A stretch of 14,583 nt of DNA from Elusimicrobiota bacterium (GTDB lineage Bacteria; CAYTYR01; UBA6262), in assembly GCA_003153935.1 (NCBI GenBank), contig PMCA01000033.1:1-14583 (forward strand), read 5' to 3'. Every line of letters starts with the position of its first letter. Position 1 is the first letter of the stretch. The notes beneath the pieces were generated by a model that worked only from the letters and a program-made list of their open reading frames with translations, was not told where the DNA came from and searched no databases. The position numbers were made by a program, and so were the translations under genes. Shown piece after piece: positions 1 to 6,128 of the stretch.

Positions 1-2
1 AC

Positions 3-1637
3 CACTGGACCTATAACCTGGACCTGCTGGAAAATTACCTGGCGATCTATCCGGAAAAAGAAAAAGAGATCCTGCTGGAGAAAAAGGAATTTACCTTTTA
101 TGATAACGTCCATGTGGTCCTGCCGCGGAGCGAAAAATACGTGGAGGCAGAGGGCAAGATCAGGCAGTTCGGCGCGGTGGTTACCGACGCGGAAAAGCTG
201 GAGATATTGAAAAAACGCACCCAGCACGCGCACCTGGTCAGGACGCATCACGGCTCGGGGAATATCTACCACACCACCCTGCTGGTGAAAATGATCTGCC
301 TGCTGGTCAATAAACTGGCCACCCTGGACGCGGATGGTATCGGCATGGAAATGGAAGCGGATAAACCCAGCTGGTATGACGCCTTGAACGGTTTACCGGG
401 AGTATTCGGCTCTTCTGTCCCGGAGACTTTTGAATTAAAACGGATGATCCAGTTCCTGCTGGCCAAGCTGACGGAACTGCGGATCGGACCGGCACACCAA
501 GTCATGCTGCCTGAGGAAATGGCCAGGTTCCTGTGCGGGCTGGAAAAGCTCCTATCAACCGTGCCGAAAATACCGGCATTAACTTTTTGGGATGAAGCCG
601 CCAAGTTAAAAGAAAAATACCGTGCGGAAACAAAATTGGGGATCAGCGGCCGGGAAAAACCTATAAACGGTGAACGCTTGTTCAGGTTCCTGGAGCTAAG
701 CTTAGCTAAAATTGACCGGGGACTGGCCAAAGCGATAGACAAAAAAACCGGTCTATACCATACCTATTACCAGCACGAAGCAGTCAAGTTCTCATATAAT
801 AAGAACCGTCGCGGCCAGAAACTGAATCACAAAGGCTGGCCGACCGTTTCGGTCAGTCAGTTCAAGGCCAGACCCTTGCCGTTGTTCCTGGAAGCCGAAG
901 TGCATTATTTGAAAACTGTCAAAAACAGAGATAAGGCCGAACAACTTCATCAGGCTTTAAAAAACAGTCCCTTGTATGATCGTGAGTTGTCTATGTATAA
1001 AGTAAACGCTTCCCTGGCCAAAGAAGCAGCCGATATCGGCCGCTGCACGGTTTTTGCCCCGGGCTGGCTGGAAAACGAATCGGTCTGGCTGCATATGGAA
1101 TATAAGTACCTGTTGGAACTGCTTAACTGCGGCCTGCACCAGGAATTTTTCGCGGAATTCGAGAAAGCGGGGATCTGCTTCCAGAAAGCGGATGTTTATG
1201 GCCGCAGCATCCTGGAAAACTCCTCCTTTATCGTCTCCAGCGCCTTCCCTGATCAACGGATGTGGGGCCGGGGATGCGTGGCCCGCCTGAGCGGCTCAAC
1301 CGCTGAATTTATTGAGATCTGGATATTGATGACGGCTGGCGCCAGACCCTTCAGGCTGGACCCGGCGGTGGGCTTGGTCCTGGAATTTAAACCTTTACTG
1401 CCGCAAAAATATTTCACGTCGTATAATACTTTTACCTGCATGTTTTTGGGCTCCACTAAGCTGATCTATCATAATGACAGCAACATTGATACTTTTGCTC
1501 CGGGGTTCAAGATCAAAAGAATAGAGATCGGCTGGCAGGATGGCGGTCATGATACTGTGACGGGGGCGTTGATCTTGCAGGATCAGGCCGAGCGCGTCCG
1601 GAACCAGGAAGCCGCCCAGATTGACATTTACTTTTAA
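3..1637 (+). CDS. Cellobiose phosphorylase-like (alpha/alpha)6 protein, 3' part (5' truncated by window)
   Basis: The reading frame is open from the first bases of the window, so the true start lies outside; about 544 C-terminal residues are seen, ending at TAA. A GTG at 114 is internal, because clear coding sequence continues upstream of it in frame. The region with EADKPSWYDALNGLPG (about residues 118-133 of the visible part), WLENESVWLHMEYKY and GRSILENSSFIVSS followed by RLSGSTAEF resembles large bacterial proteins usually annotated as cellobiose phosphorylase (GH94-like, alpha/alpha-6 barrel), from memory and not by search. The aromatic and acidic residues in these blocks fit a sugar-binding cleft. 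No signal peptide can be assessed. The likely role is phosphorolysis or hydrolysis of a beta-glucan-type oligosaccharide; the exact substrate is unknown. The family call is moderately sure, the reaction is not. Confidence 0.55.
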   Translation, partial: HWTYNLDLLENYLAIYPEKEKEILLEKKEFTFYDNVHVVLPRSEKYVEAEGKIRQFGAVVTDAEKLEILKKRTQHAHLVRTHHGSGNIYHTTLLVKMICLLVNKLATLDADGIGMEMEADKPSWYDALNGLPGVFGSSVPETFELKRMIQFLLAKLTELRIGPAHQVMLPEEMARFLCGLEKLLSTVPKIPALTFWDEAAKLKEKYRAETKLGISGREKPINGERLFRFLELSLAKIDRGLAKAIDKKTGLYHTYYQHEAVKFSYNKNRRGQKLNHKGWPTVSVSQFKARPLPLFLEAEVHYLKTVKNRDKAEQLHQALKNSPLYDRELSMYKVNASLAKEAADIGRCTVFAPGWLENESVWLHMEYKYLLELLNCGLHQEFFAEFEKAGICFQKADVYGRSILENSSFIVSSAFPDQRMWGRGCVARLSGSTAEFIEIWILMTAGARPFRLDPAVGLVLEFKPLLPQKYFTSYNTFTCMFLGSTKLIYHNDSNIDTFAPGFKIKRIEIGWQDGGHDTVTGALILQDQAERVRNQEAAQIDIYF

Positions 1638-1642
1638 GAAGG

Positions 1643-1720
1643 GATTACACCGATTATGAAAGAGATTTCACCGGTTAGAGCCTTTAATCTGTGTAATCTG
1701 TTTCTTAAATCTGTGTAATC
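1643..1720. repeat. GATTACAC-type inverted and tandem intergenic repeat
   Basis: The 91-base spacer between the phosphorylase-like gene and the MFS gene is almost entirely repeat. GATTACACCGATT (1643-1655) faces two direct copies of AATCTGTGTAATC (1686-1698 and 1708-1720), spaced 22 bases apart. The right side read as reverse complement matches the left arm over about 35 bases with one gap and several mismatches. It could fold into a hairpin in RNA, but no clear T-run follows the stem except TTTTTTT at 1722-1728, so a terminator role is possible but not proven. Confidence 0.75.
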
Positions 1721-1728
1721 ATTTTTTT

Positions 1729-2922
1729 ATGAAGCAATATTTTTCCTCGTTACGTCACCGCAATTTCCGCCTGTTCTGGTCCGGACAATTGATCTCGCTG
1801 TCCGGGACCTGGATGCAGAACATCGCCCAGGGTTGGCTGGTACTGCAACTCACCAATTCCCCTTTTTTGATGGGCATCGTCAGCGCCGTTGCTTCACTGC
1901 CTATCCTGCTGTTCTCCCTGGTCGGCGGAGTGATCTCCGACCGGCTGAATAAACGCAAACTCATTATTTTAACCCAAACTGCGCAAATGCTGCTAGCTTT
2001 CATCATGGGGGTGCTAATTTCTACTAAATACATTGCTCTGTGGCAGATCATCATAATTGCCGGAGCCCTGGGCTTGACGAACGCTTTTGACGCGCCGGCA
2101 CGCCAGTCATTTGTCATTGAAATGGTGGGCAAAGATGACCTGAGCAATGCCATTGCTTTGAATTCAATGATCTTTAACACGGCCCGTATCGTGGGCCCGA
2201 TGATCGCGGGATTTTTGATGGGATCCTTGGGGGTTGCTGCCTGTTTTTACCTTAACGGTATCAGCTTTTTGGCGGTCATTGCCGGGTTATTGCTTATGCG
2301 CGGCGATTTTGCCTCAAAAAATCTACGGCAAGATTCTTTGAAAGAAAGTACTCTGGCCGGAGCCAAATATGTATGGCAAAAAAAGGAAATAAGGAATTTG
2401 ATCATTCTTATAGCCGTATCCAGCCTGTTTGGCATGAGTTATATGGTCTTAATGCCGATTTTCGCGCGTGATGTTTTAAAAATTGGCCCAAAGGGGTTAG
2501 GAATATTGGTAGGGGCGATTGGCTGCGGGGCGTTGTTAGCTGCCTTTTCCCTAATGATCTTCAGCCATTCCCGCAAAAGCAGTCGTTTTGTTTCTCTGGG
2601 CGGCATGGTGCTGGGCGGAAGCCTGCTTATTTTCGGGTTTTCACATAATGTTTACCTTTCCTTATTGGCGTTGGTAGGGGTGGGGTGGGGCCTGATAACG
2701 CAAACCGCTACTATTAACAGCCTGCTGCAAAAGGATACCCCTGATGAACTGCGGGGCCGGGTGATGGGCTTCTATACCCTGATGTTCCTGGGCATGGTGC
2801 CAGTGGGCAGTTTCCTGGCCGGTCTTTTAGCGGAATGGTTAGGTGTGCCCACAGCGGTGGGGCTGGGCGGTTTGGTCTGTTTAGTAGCCAGCAGTATATT
2901 CTCTCGTGGCTTGCCGGACTAA
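1729..2922 (+). CDS. MFS transporter, MFS_3/EntS-like exporter family
   Basis: This 397-residue inner-membrane protein is hydrophobic throughout, with about ten to twelve predicted membrane helices. The N-terminus (SLRHRNFRLFWSGQLISLSG, then WMQNIAQGWLV) is typical of the EntS-like MFS_3 group of proton-driven exporters. The MFS motif A loop is present between helices 2 and 3 as GGVISDRLNKRK at residues 66-77. A second DRG-like loop, DELRGRVMG, lies in the C-terminal half. Substrate cannot be read from sequence; siderophores and macrolides are known substrates of relatives. The ATG at 1729 is chosen because it begins the conserved N-terminus, but no Shine-Dalgarno sequence precedes it; only a T-run does. 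It lies 91 bases after the upstream gene, across a repeat. Confidence 0.85.
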   Translation: MKQYFSSLRHRNFRLFWSGQLISLSGTWMQNIAQGWLVLQLTNSPFLMGIVSAVASLPILLFSLVGGVISDRLNKRKLIILTQTAQMLLAFIMGVLISTKYIALWQIIIIAGALGLTNAFDAPARQSFVIEMVGKDDLSNAIALNSMIFNTARIVGPMIAGFLMGSLGVAACFYLNGISFLAVIAGLLLMRGDFASKNLRQDSLKESTLAGAKYVWQKKEIRNLIILIAVSSLFGMSYMVLMPIFARDVLKIGPKGLGILVGAIGCGALLAAFSLMIFSHSRKSSRFVSLGGMVLGGSLLIFGFSHNVYLSLLALVGVGWGLITQTATINSLLQKDTPDELRGRVMGFYTLMFLGMVPVGSFLAGLLAEWLGVPTAVGLGGLVCLVASSIFSRGLPD

Positions 2923-2929
2923 TTTGTAC

Positions 2930-2959
2930 TTGACAATAAGAGGTCTATAAGTGTATGAT
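2930..2959 (+). promoter_or_regulatory. Sigma70-type promoter for the 55-residue protein
   Basis: A perfect -35 hexamer TTGACA (2930-2935) is followed after 18 bases by TATGAT (2954-2959). Transcription would start near 2966, about 40 bases before the ATG at 3006. The promoter begins just 8 bases after the MFS stop codon. Assignment is by consensus match only. Confidence 0.7.
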
Positions 2960-3005
2960 AAAAACGATTGCTAATACATAGAACCTGAGAAAAGAGGTGA
3001 AAACT

Positions 3006-3173
3006 ATGGCCAATTCGCACACTAATTCCAAAGGCGTTACCTATTACTTCCATAAAAAAGGGCATTTACAGTATTTCAGCAAAGATGCCACCGGCGCAGT
3101 AGAGATCCCCACCGAATTCGAAGTGATAGAAAACCAGAAAACCGGTTTACCTATAGCCAGGAGAAAGAAATAA
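3006..3173 (+). CDS. Conserved-looking 55-residue orphan protein
   Basis: An ATG at 3006 opens a 55-codon frame ending in TAA, with a good ribosome binding site (AGAGGTG at 2993-2999, 6 bases before the start). It has a consensus promoter upstream and a strong intrinsic terminator downstream, so it is a real, separately expressed gene. The protein has a basic, aromatic middle (GVTYYFHKKGHLQYFSKD at about residues 10-27), then EIPTEFEVIENQKTGLPIAR, and ends in the basic RRKK. There is no signal peptide, membrane segment or cysteine. I recall similar short proteins with a GLPI near the end in uncultured lineages, but I cannot name a family or function. The size, charge and strong expression signals would suit a small nucleic-acid- or ribosome-associated protein; this is speculation. 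Confidence 0.8.
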   Translation: MANSHTNSKGVTYYFHKKGHLQYFSKDATGAVEIPTEFEVIENQKTGLPIARRKK

Positions 3174-3198
3174 GTTATTATAATTTCTTTTAGTTAAC

Positions 3199-3238
3199 GA
3201 CCCATAAAGCTATTTACTTAGCTATATGGGTCTTTTTT
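3199..3238 (+). terminator. Intrinsic terminator after the 55-residue protein
   Basis: GACCCATA (3199-3206) pairs perfectly with TATGGGTC (3225-3232). An inner AGCT/AGCT stem (3208-3211 with 3220-3223) sits above an A-A mismatch, with the loop ATTTACTT, and six T residues follow directly (3233-3238). Confidence 0.9.
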
Positions 3239-3239
3239 G

Positions 3240-3268
3240 TTGATTTTTTACCCGGAAAGCAATACAAT
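3240..3268 (+). promoter_or_regulatory. Promoter for the GH5-ldh pair
   Basis: TTGATT (3240-3245) and TACAAT (3263-3268) are separated by 17 bases. They lie immediately after the terminator of the preceding gene and 36 bases before the ATG at 3304. This placement supports the ATG at 3304 as the GH5 start, since the upstream TTG at 3268 would overlap the -10 element. Confidence 0.6.
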
Positions 3269-3303
3269 TGAATCCTGATAAACACTACTGGCGAGGGGTG
3301 AAT

Positions 3304-4488
3304 ATGGACCTGCTTAAGATCAGTAAGGGGAAGATAGTTAATTCCCGGGACCAAGAAGTAATGTTACGCGGCGTGAACCTGGGTGGCTGGCTGATGATGG
3401 AAGGCTACATCCTGGGCGGGCGTAATATTGCCGAGAACCAATTCAAAAAAGAAATAGCCGCTAGTTGCGGCCAAAAAAGCCTGCTTAAATTCGAAGAGAC
3501 GTTTCGCAGCAATTTCATAACCGCCACCGACTTTGTGAATATAAAGAACCTGCGGGCCAGCGTTGTCCGCCTGCCTTTTCATTACCGCATCGTCACCACG
3601 GGGAAATGGTTTTATCTGGATAACGCCATCGCCTGGGCTAAAAAGAACGGTATTTACGTTATCCTGGACCTGCACGCCGCTCCCGGGGCGCAGAACGGAG
3701 ACTGGCATAGCGATTCAGAGGGTAAAGCCAGGCTTTGGACGGATAAGAAATACCGGGAAGAACTTTATGACATCTGGCGCCGTCTGGCTGAGCGCTATAA
3801 AAACGAACCGGCCGTCGCCGCGTATGACGTGCTGAATGAAGCGGTCGGAAAAAACACCAGGATCATCAAGGAAGTTTATGTACAGATCACCAAAGCTATC
3901 AGGGCCACCGGCGACCGGCATATAATCTTTATCGAGGGCAACACCTGGAGCCAGGAATTTGAGTTTTTGGGTAAACCCTGGGATGACAACCTGGCTTTCA
4001 GTTTCCATTATTACCTGCCGGGAGACTTCACTTTTAATTGCACGCGGAATTCGCGCTATCCCGGGAAAATAAACGGCGAACTATGGAATCGTCAAAAAAT
4101 GGAAAAAATATTGCTTCGTTACGTCAAATTACAGAAGAAATATAAGATCCCCATATATTGCGGTGAATTCGGGGTTAATTTGCGCTGTCCCGATTGCGGT
4201 ACGGAACTGGCCTGGGTCAGGGATGTGCTGGAGATCTTTAAGAAGTACGGGATACATTATACCTATTGGACTTATAAGGCAGTGGCCGGAGGATATTTCC
4301 CCGATGGCATCTACCAGTACCTGGATAATCCGCCCTGGATCAACAGGTGGAGCCAGACCACGGGAGTGGAGACATATTGCCAGGTCTGGCATAAAAACAC
4401 CAAAGCCATGGGTGACTCGTGGCAGACGAAAAATTTTGTCAAGAGCGCGGGCTTAAGCAAATTATTGGCTAAATATAACAGGAGTTAA
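3304..4488 (+). CDS. Glycoside hydrolase family 5 (cellulase superfamily), cytoplasmic
   Basis: This is a 394-residue TIM-barrel hydrolase. The start is ATG 3304, preceded by GAGGGG at 3293-3298; an in-frame TTG at 3268 lacks a binding site. Family landmarks are seen in order: LRGVNLGGWLMMEGY near the N-terminus, the strand-3 motif DLHAAPGAQNGDWH, the strand-4 acid/base in VLNEA (Glu179), HYY around residue 237, the strand-7 nucleophile in YCGEFG (Glu288), and YWTYK on strand 8. The whole catalytic set is intact. RGVNLGGW plus DLHAAPG resemble the exo-beta-1,3-glucanase-like branch of GH5, but subfamily assignment is uncertain. There is no signal peptide, so it probably acts on imported or intracellular beta-glucans or glycosides. 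It is followed by ldh after 5 bases and is probably cotranscribed with it. Confidence 0.88.
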   Translation: MDLLKISKGKIVNSRDQEVMLRGVNLGGWLMMEGYILGGRNIAENQFKKEIAASCGQKSLLKFEETFRSNFITATDFVNIKNLRASVVRLPFHYRIVTTGKWFYLDNAIAWAKKNGIYVILDLHAAPGAQNGDWHSDSEGKARLWTDKKYREELYDIWRRLAERYKNEPAVAAYDVLNEAVGKNTRIIKEVYVQITKAIRATGDRHIIFIEGNTWSQEFEFLGKPWDDNLAFSFHYYLPGDFTFNCTRNSRYPGKINGELWNRQKMEKILLRYVKLQKKYKIPIYCGEFGVNLRCPDCGTELAWVRDVLEIFKKYGIHYTYWTYKAVAGGYFPDGIYQYLDNPPWINRWSQTTGVETYCQVWHKNTKAMGDSWQTKNFVKSAGLSKLLAKYNRS

Positions 4489-4493
4489 CACCA

Positions 4494-5435
4494 ATGTCCA
4501 GAATAGCTATTATCGGCGCCGGTTCAGTAGGGGCCACTTTTGCTTATTCGCTGATGATCAGCGGGTTAGCCGAAGAGATAGTTTTGATCGACCGCAACCA
4601 GGCCAAGGCCGAGGCGGAGGTCATGGATCTGAATCATGGCCAGCCTTTCGTCAAACCTTTAAAGATCTGGGCGGGAAGCTACGTGGATTGTCGCGTGGCG
4701 GATATCGTGGTGATCACAGCCGGCGCCAAACAAAAACCCCAGGAGACGCGCCTGGCACTGGTGGACCGGAACGTGCTGATCGTAAAAGATATCGTCACCC
4801 AGGTTACTGGTGCGGGTTTTAGCGGCATTTTCCTGATGGTTTCTAACCCGGTGGACGTGCTGACCTATTTTACCTGGAAATTTTCCGGGTTCGACCGGCA
4901 AAAAGTGATCGGTTCAGGCACCGTCCTGGACAGCGCCCGGTTCCGGCAGTTATTGGCGGAACACTGTAAAGTGGCGTCACAGAGTGTCCACGCCTATATT
5001 ATCGGCGAGCACGGGGACAGCGAGGTGCCGGCCTGGAGCCTCACTAATATTGCCGGGATAAAAATGAAAGAGTTTTGCCCATTATGCCAGAATAAGGGCT
5101 GTAATAATAGAGAGGCGATGAACGAAATCTTTAAACAGGTTACCCTGGCGGCTTATAAAATAATCGAAGCCAAAGGCGCCACCTATTACGCCATCGGACT
5201 GGCCCTGGTGACCATCGTGCAGGCGATATTGCGGAACGAGAACCGGGTGATGCCGGTGTCGTCGGTGTTGACCGACTTTTACGGCATTAGCGACTTAGCC
5301 TTAAGCGTGCCGACGATCGTGAACAGCGCCGGCGCCGACAAGATACTGGAAGTGCCTTTAGCCGAAGCGGAGATTGCGGCCCTGCAAAGTTCCGCGCGGA
5401 TCCTGAAAGAGAGCATCAGCGCCGTTAAAGCATAG
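4494..5435 (+). CDS. ldh: L-lactate dehydrogenase (NAD-dependent)
   Basis: This 313-residue cytosolic enzyme interconverts pyruvate and L-lactate with NAD(H), closing the redox balance of fermentation. The Rossmann fold shows GAGSVG (8-13) with Asp33 at the end of strand beta-2, favouring NAD over NADP. The substrate loop GAKQKPQETRL carries Gln80 rather than the Arg of malate dehydrogenases, with the mobile-loop Arg86. Catalytic Asp146, Arg149 and His173 (in GEHGDSEVPAWS) are present. A Cys-rich segment, CPLCQNKGC (195-203), follows; cysteines here are also seen in LDHs of anaerobes. The binding site AGGAG (4480-4484) lies inside the end of the GH5 gene, and the 5-base gap suggests translational coupling. 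No regulator is adjacent. Confidence 0.95.
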   Translation: MSRIAIIGAGSVGATFAYSLMISGLAEEIVLIDRNQAKAEAEVMDLNHGQPFVKPLKIWAGSYVDCRVADIVVITAGAKQKPQETRLALVDRNVLIVKDIVTQVTGAGFSGIFLMVSNPVDVLTYFTWKFSGFDRQKVIGSGTVLDSARFRQLLAEHCKVASQSVHAYIIGEHGDSEVPAWSLTNIAGIKMKEFCPLCQNKGCNNREAMNEIFKQVTLAAYKIIEAKGATYYAIGLALVTIVQAILRNENRVMPVSSVLTDFYGISDLALSVPTIVNSAGADKILEVPLAEAEIAALQSSARILKESISAVKA

Positions 5436-5600
5436 CAATCTATTGAAAGGTCCCCTTTTCGGCTGCAATTTTTAATTTTTGGCTGCAACCGATATTTTAC
5501 TCGACTTACATAGCGCGTTGCTTATATGCTCGTCTCATAAAATTCGGTTTCGCTCAAAAATTATAAATTTCGCTACGAAAAAAGACCTTTCAATAAATTG
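5436..5600. repeat. 165-bp imperfect palindrome (long hairpin, MITE-like or RNA structure)
   Basis: This starts right after the ldh stop. The outer 17 bases CAATCTATTGAAAGGTC (5436-5452) pair with GACCTTTCAATAAATTG (5584-5600) with one mismatch. Pairing continues inward through TTTTCG/CGAAAA, a T-rich block and GGCTGCAACCGA against TCGGTTTCGCTC, so each arm is about 60 bases with roughly three-quarters matching. Each arm holds its own short direct repeat: GGCTGCAA at 5461 and 5481 on the left, TTTCGCT twice on the right. The element is far richer in AT than its neighbours. No coding frame and no clear target-site duplication are visible. It may terminate ldh transcription, form a structured RNA, or be a miniature inverted-repeat element. 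Confidence 0.75.
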
Positions 5601-5607
5601 TTTTTTC

Positions 5608-5636
5608 TTGACAAAACTTTTCAGAAGTATTATCAC
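5608..5636 (+). promoter_or_regulatory. Probable promoter of the NrdD-tail-like gene
   Basis: A perfect TTGACA (5608-5613) lies 8 bases after the palindrome. The -10 is less clear: TATCAC (5631-5636) gives 17-base spacing, TATTAT (5628-5633) gives 14, and TATAAG (5642-5647) would need a different -35. The leader before the ATG would be about 40 bases. Confidence 0.5.
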
Positions 5637-5683
5637 GATGTTATAAGCAGGTTAAATTAAAAATTTCCCAAGGAGGTAGAGGC

Positions 5684-6004
5684 ATGCAGGATGTGCAACA
5701 ATTTGTTGACGAGTTGAGTAAGACCGAGTATCTGCAGGTTGTGGAAGAGGACCATAGCGGTGATGCGGCCGAGGATTACTTAGTGGTAAAGAACAGCCTT
5801 AACGATGCTAAATATAAGATACTGGTAGATAGTATCTATAAATATGACTGGGCCAATCTGAAAAGGGTACTGGACGGCGGCGAAGCCAAGGTGATCGACC
5901 ATATCACTCGGATCGTCGGCTACTTCAGCAAAACCTCAAACTGGAATAAGTCGAAACTGGGGGAATTGGAAGATCGGCGTGCCGGAGATTACGCGGTCAA
6001 ATAA
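5684..6004 (+). CDS. Small protein with NrdD-like glycyl-radical tail
   Basis: The protein has 106 residues, with ATG 5684 behind a near-perfect AAGGAGGT binding site (5670-5677). The N-terminal 65 residues are acidic, with no recognised fold. Residues 72-103 (from DHITRIVGYF through SNWNKSKLGELEDR to GDY) resemble the extreme C-terminus of class III anaerobic ribonucleotide reductase NrdD. There an R-x-x-G-Y motif carries the glycyl radical and is followed by a W-N-x-G/S-K-x-x-E-x-x-D-R tail; Gly79 would be the radical glycine. The protein has no cysteine, so the zinc-binding cysteines that precede this motif in full NrdD are missing, and there is no catalytic barrel. It is transcribed alone and lies next to a superoxide reductase gene. 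It could be a replacement glycyl-radical domain, as GrcA/YfiD is for pyruvate formate-lyase, or a regulator; function is inferred. The similarity is from memory, not a search. Confidence 0.7.
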   Translation: MQDVQQFVDELSKTEYLQVVEEDHSGDAAEDYLVVKNSLNDAKYKILVDSIYKYDWANLKRVLDGGEAKVIDHITRIVGYFSKTSNWNKSKLGELEDRRAGDYAVK

Positions 6005-6021
6005 AACGGAAAAAAGTCAAT

Positions 6022-6060
6022 AAAAAGCGGAATGGCCCCATTGGCTGTTCCGCTTTATTA
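6022..6060 (+). terminator. Terminator after the NrdD-tail-like gene
   Basis: AAAGCGGAA (6024-6032) pairs with TTCCGCTTT (6048-6056). The inner TGGCC/GGCTG pairs with two wobbles around a CCATT loop. The tail is T-rich but interrupted (TTATTATATT), so it may be less efficient than the others in this window. Confidence 0.75.
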
Positions 6061-6069
6061 TATTATAAT
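6041..6069 (+). promoter_or_regulatory. Putative promoter of the superoxide reductase gene
   Basis: TTGGCT (6041-6046) and a perfect TATAAT (6064-6069) are 17 bases apart. The -35 box sits inside the 3' arm of the preceding terminator hairpin. Start of transcription would be near 6076, just before the dyad at 6082-6104. Confidence 0.5.
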
Positions 6070-6081
6070 AGTCGCATAAAC

Positions 6082-6104
6082 GTTCATCCGGCCTGGCCGG
6101 GAAC
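6082..6104. promoter_or_regulatory. Dyad symmetry upstream of the superoxide reductase gene
   Basis: GTTC-AT-CCGGCC, a central T, then GGCCGG-GAAC form a nearly perfect palindrome just downstream of the predicted transcription start. It could be an operator or a 5'-leader hairpin. No regulator gene is nearby to assign it to. Confidence 0.5.
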
Positions 6105-6128
6105 TAACAGAGAGAGAGAGGTACTATT

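Noticed and set aside
266-742. A 158-codon minus-strand open frame inside the phosphorylase-like gene
   Set aside because: It is antisense to conserved coding sequence, has a low-complexity, Ser/Arg-rich translation and no binding site.
1643-1720. CRISPR array
   Set aside because: Only two direct 13-base copies at 22-base period plus one inverted copy; no proper spacers and no cas genes.
3268-3303. TTG start 12 codons upstream for the GH5 gene
   Set aside because: It overlaps a likely -10 element and has no ribosome binding site, while ATG 3304 has GAGGGG.
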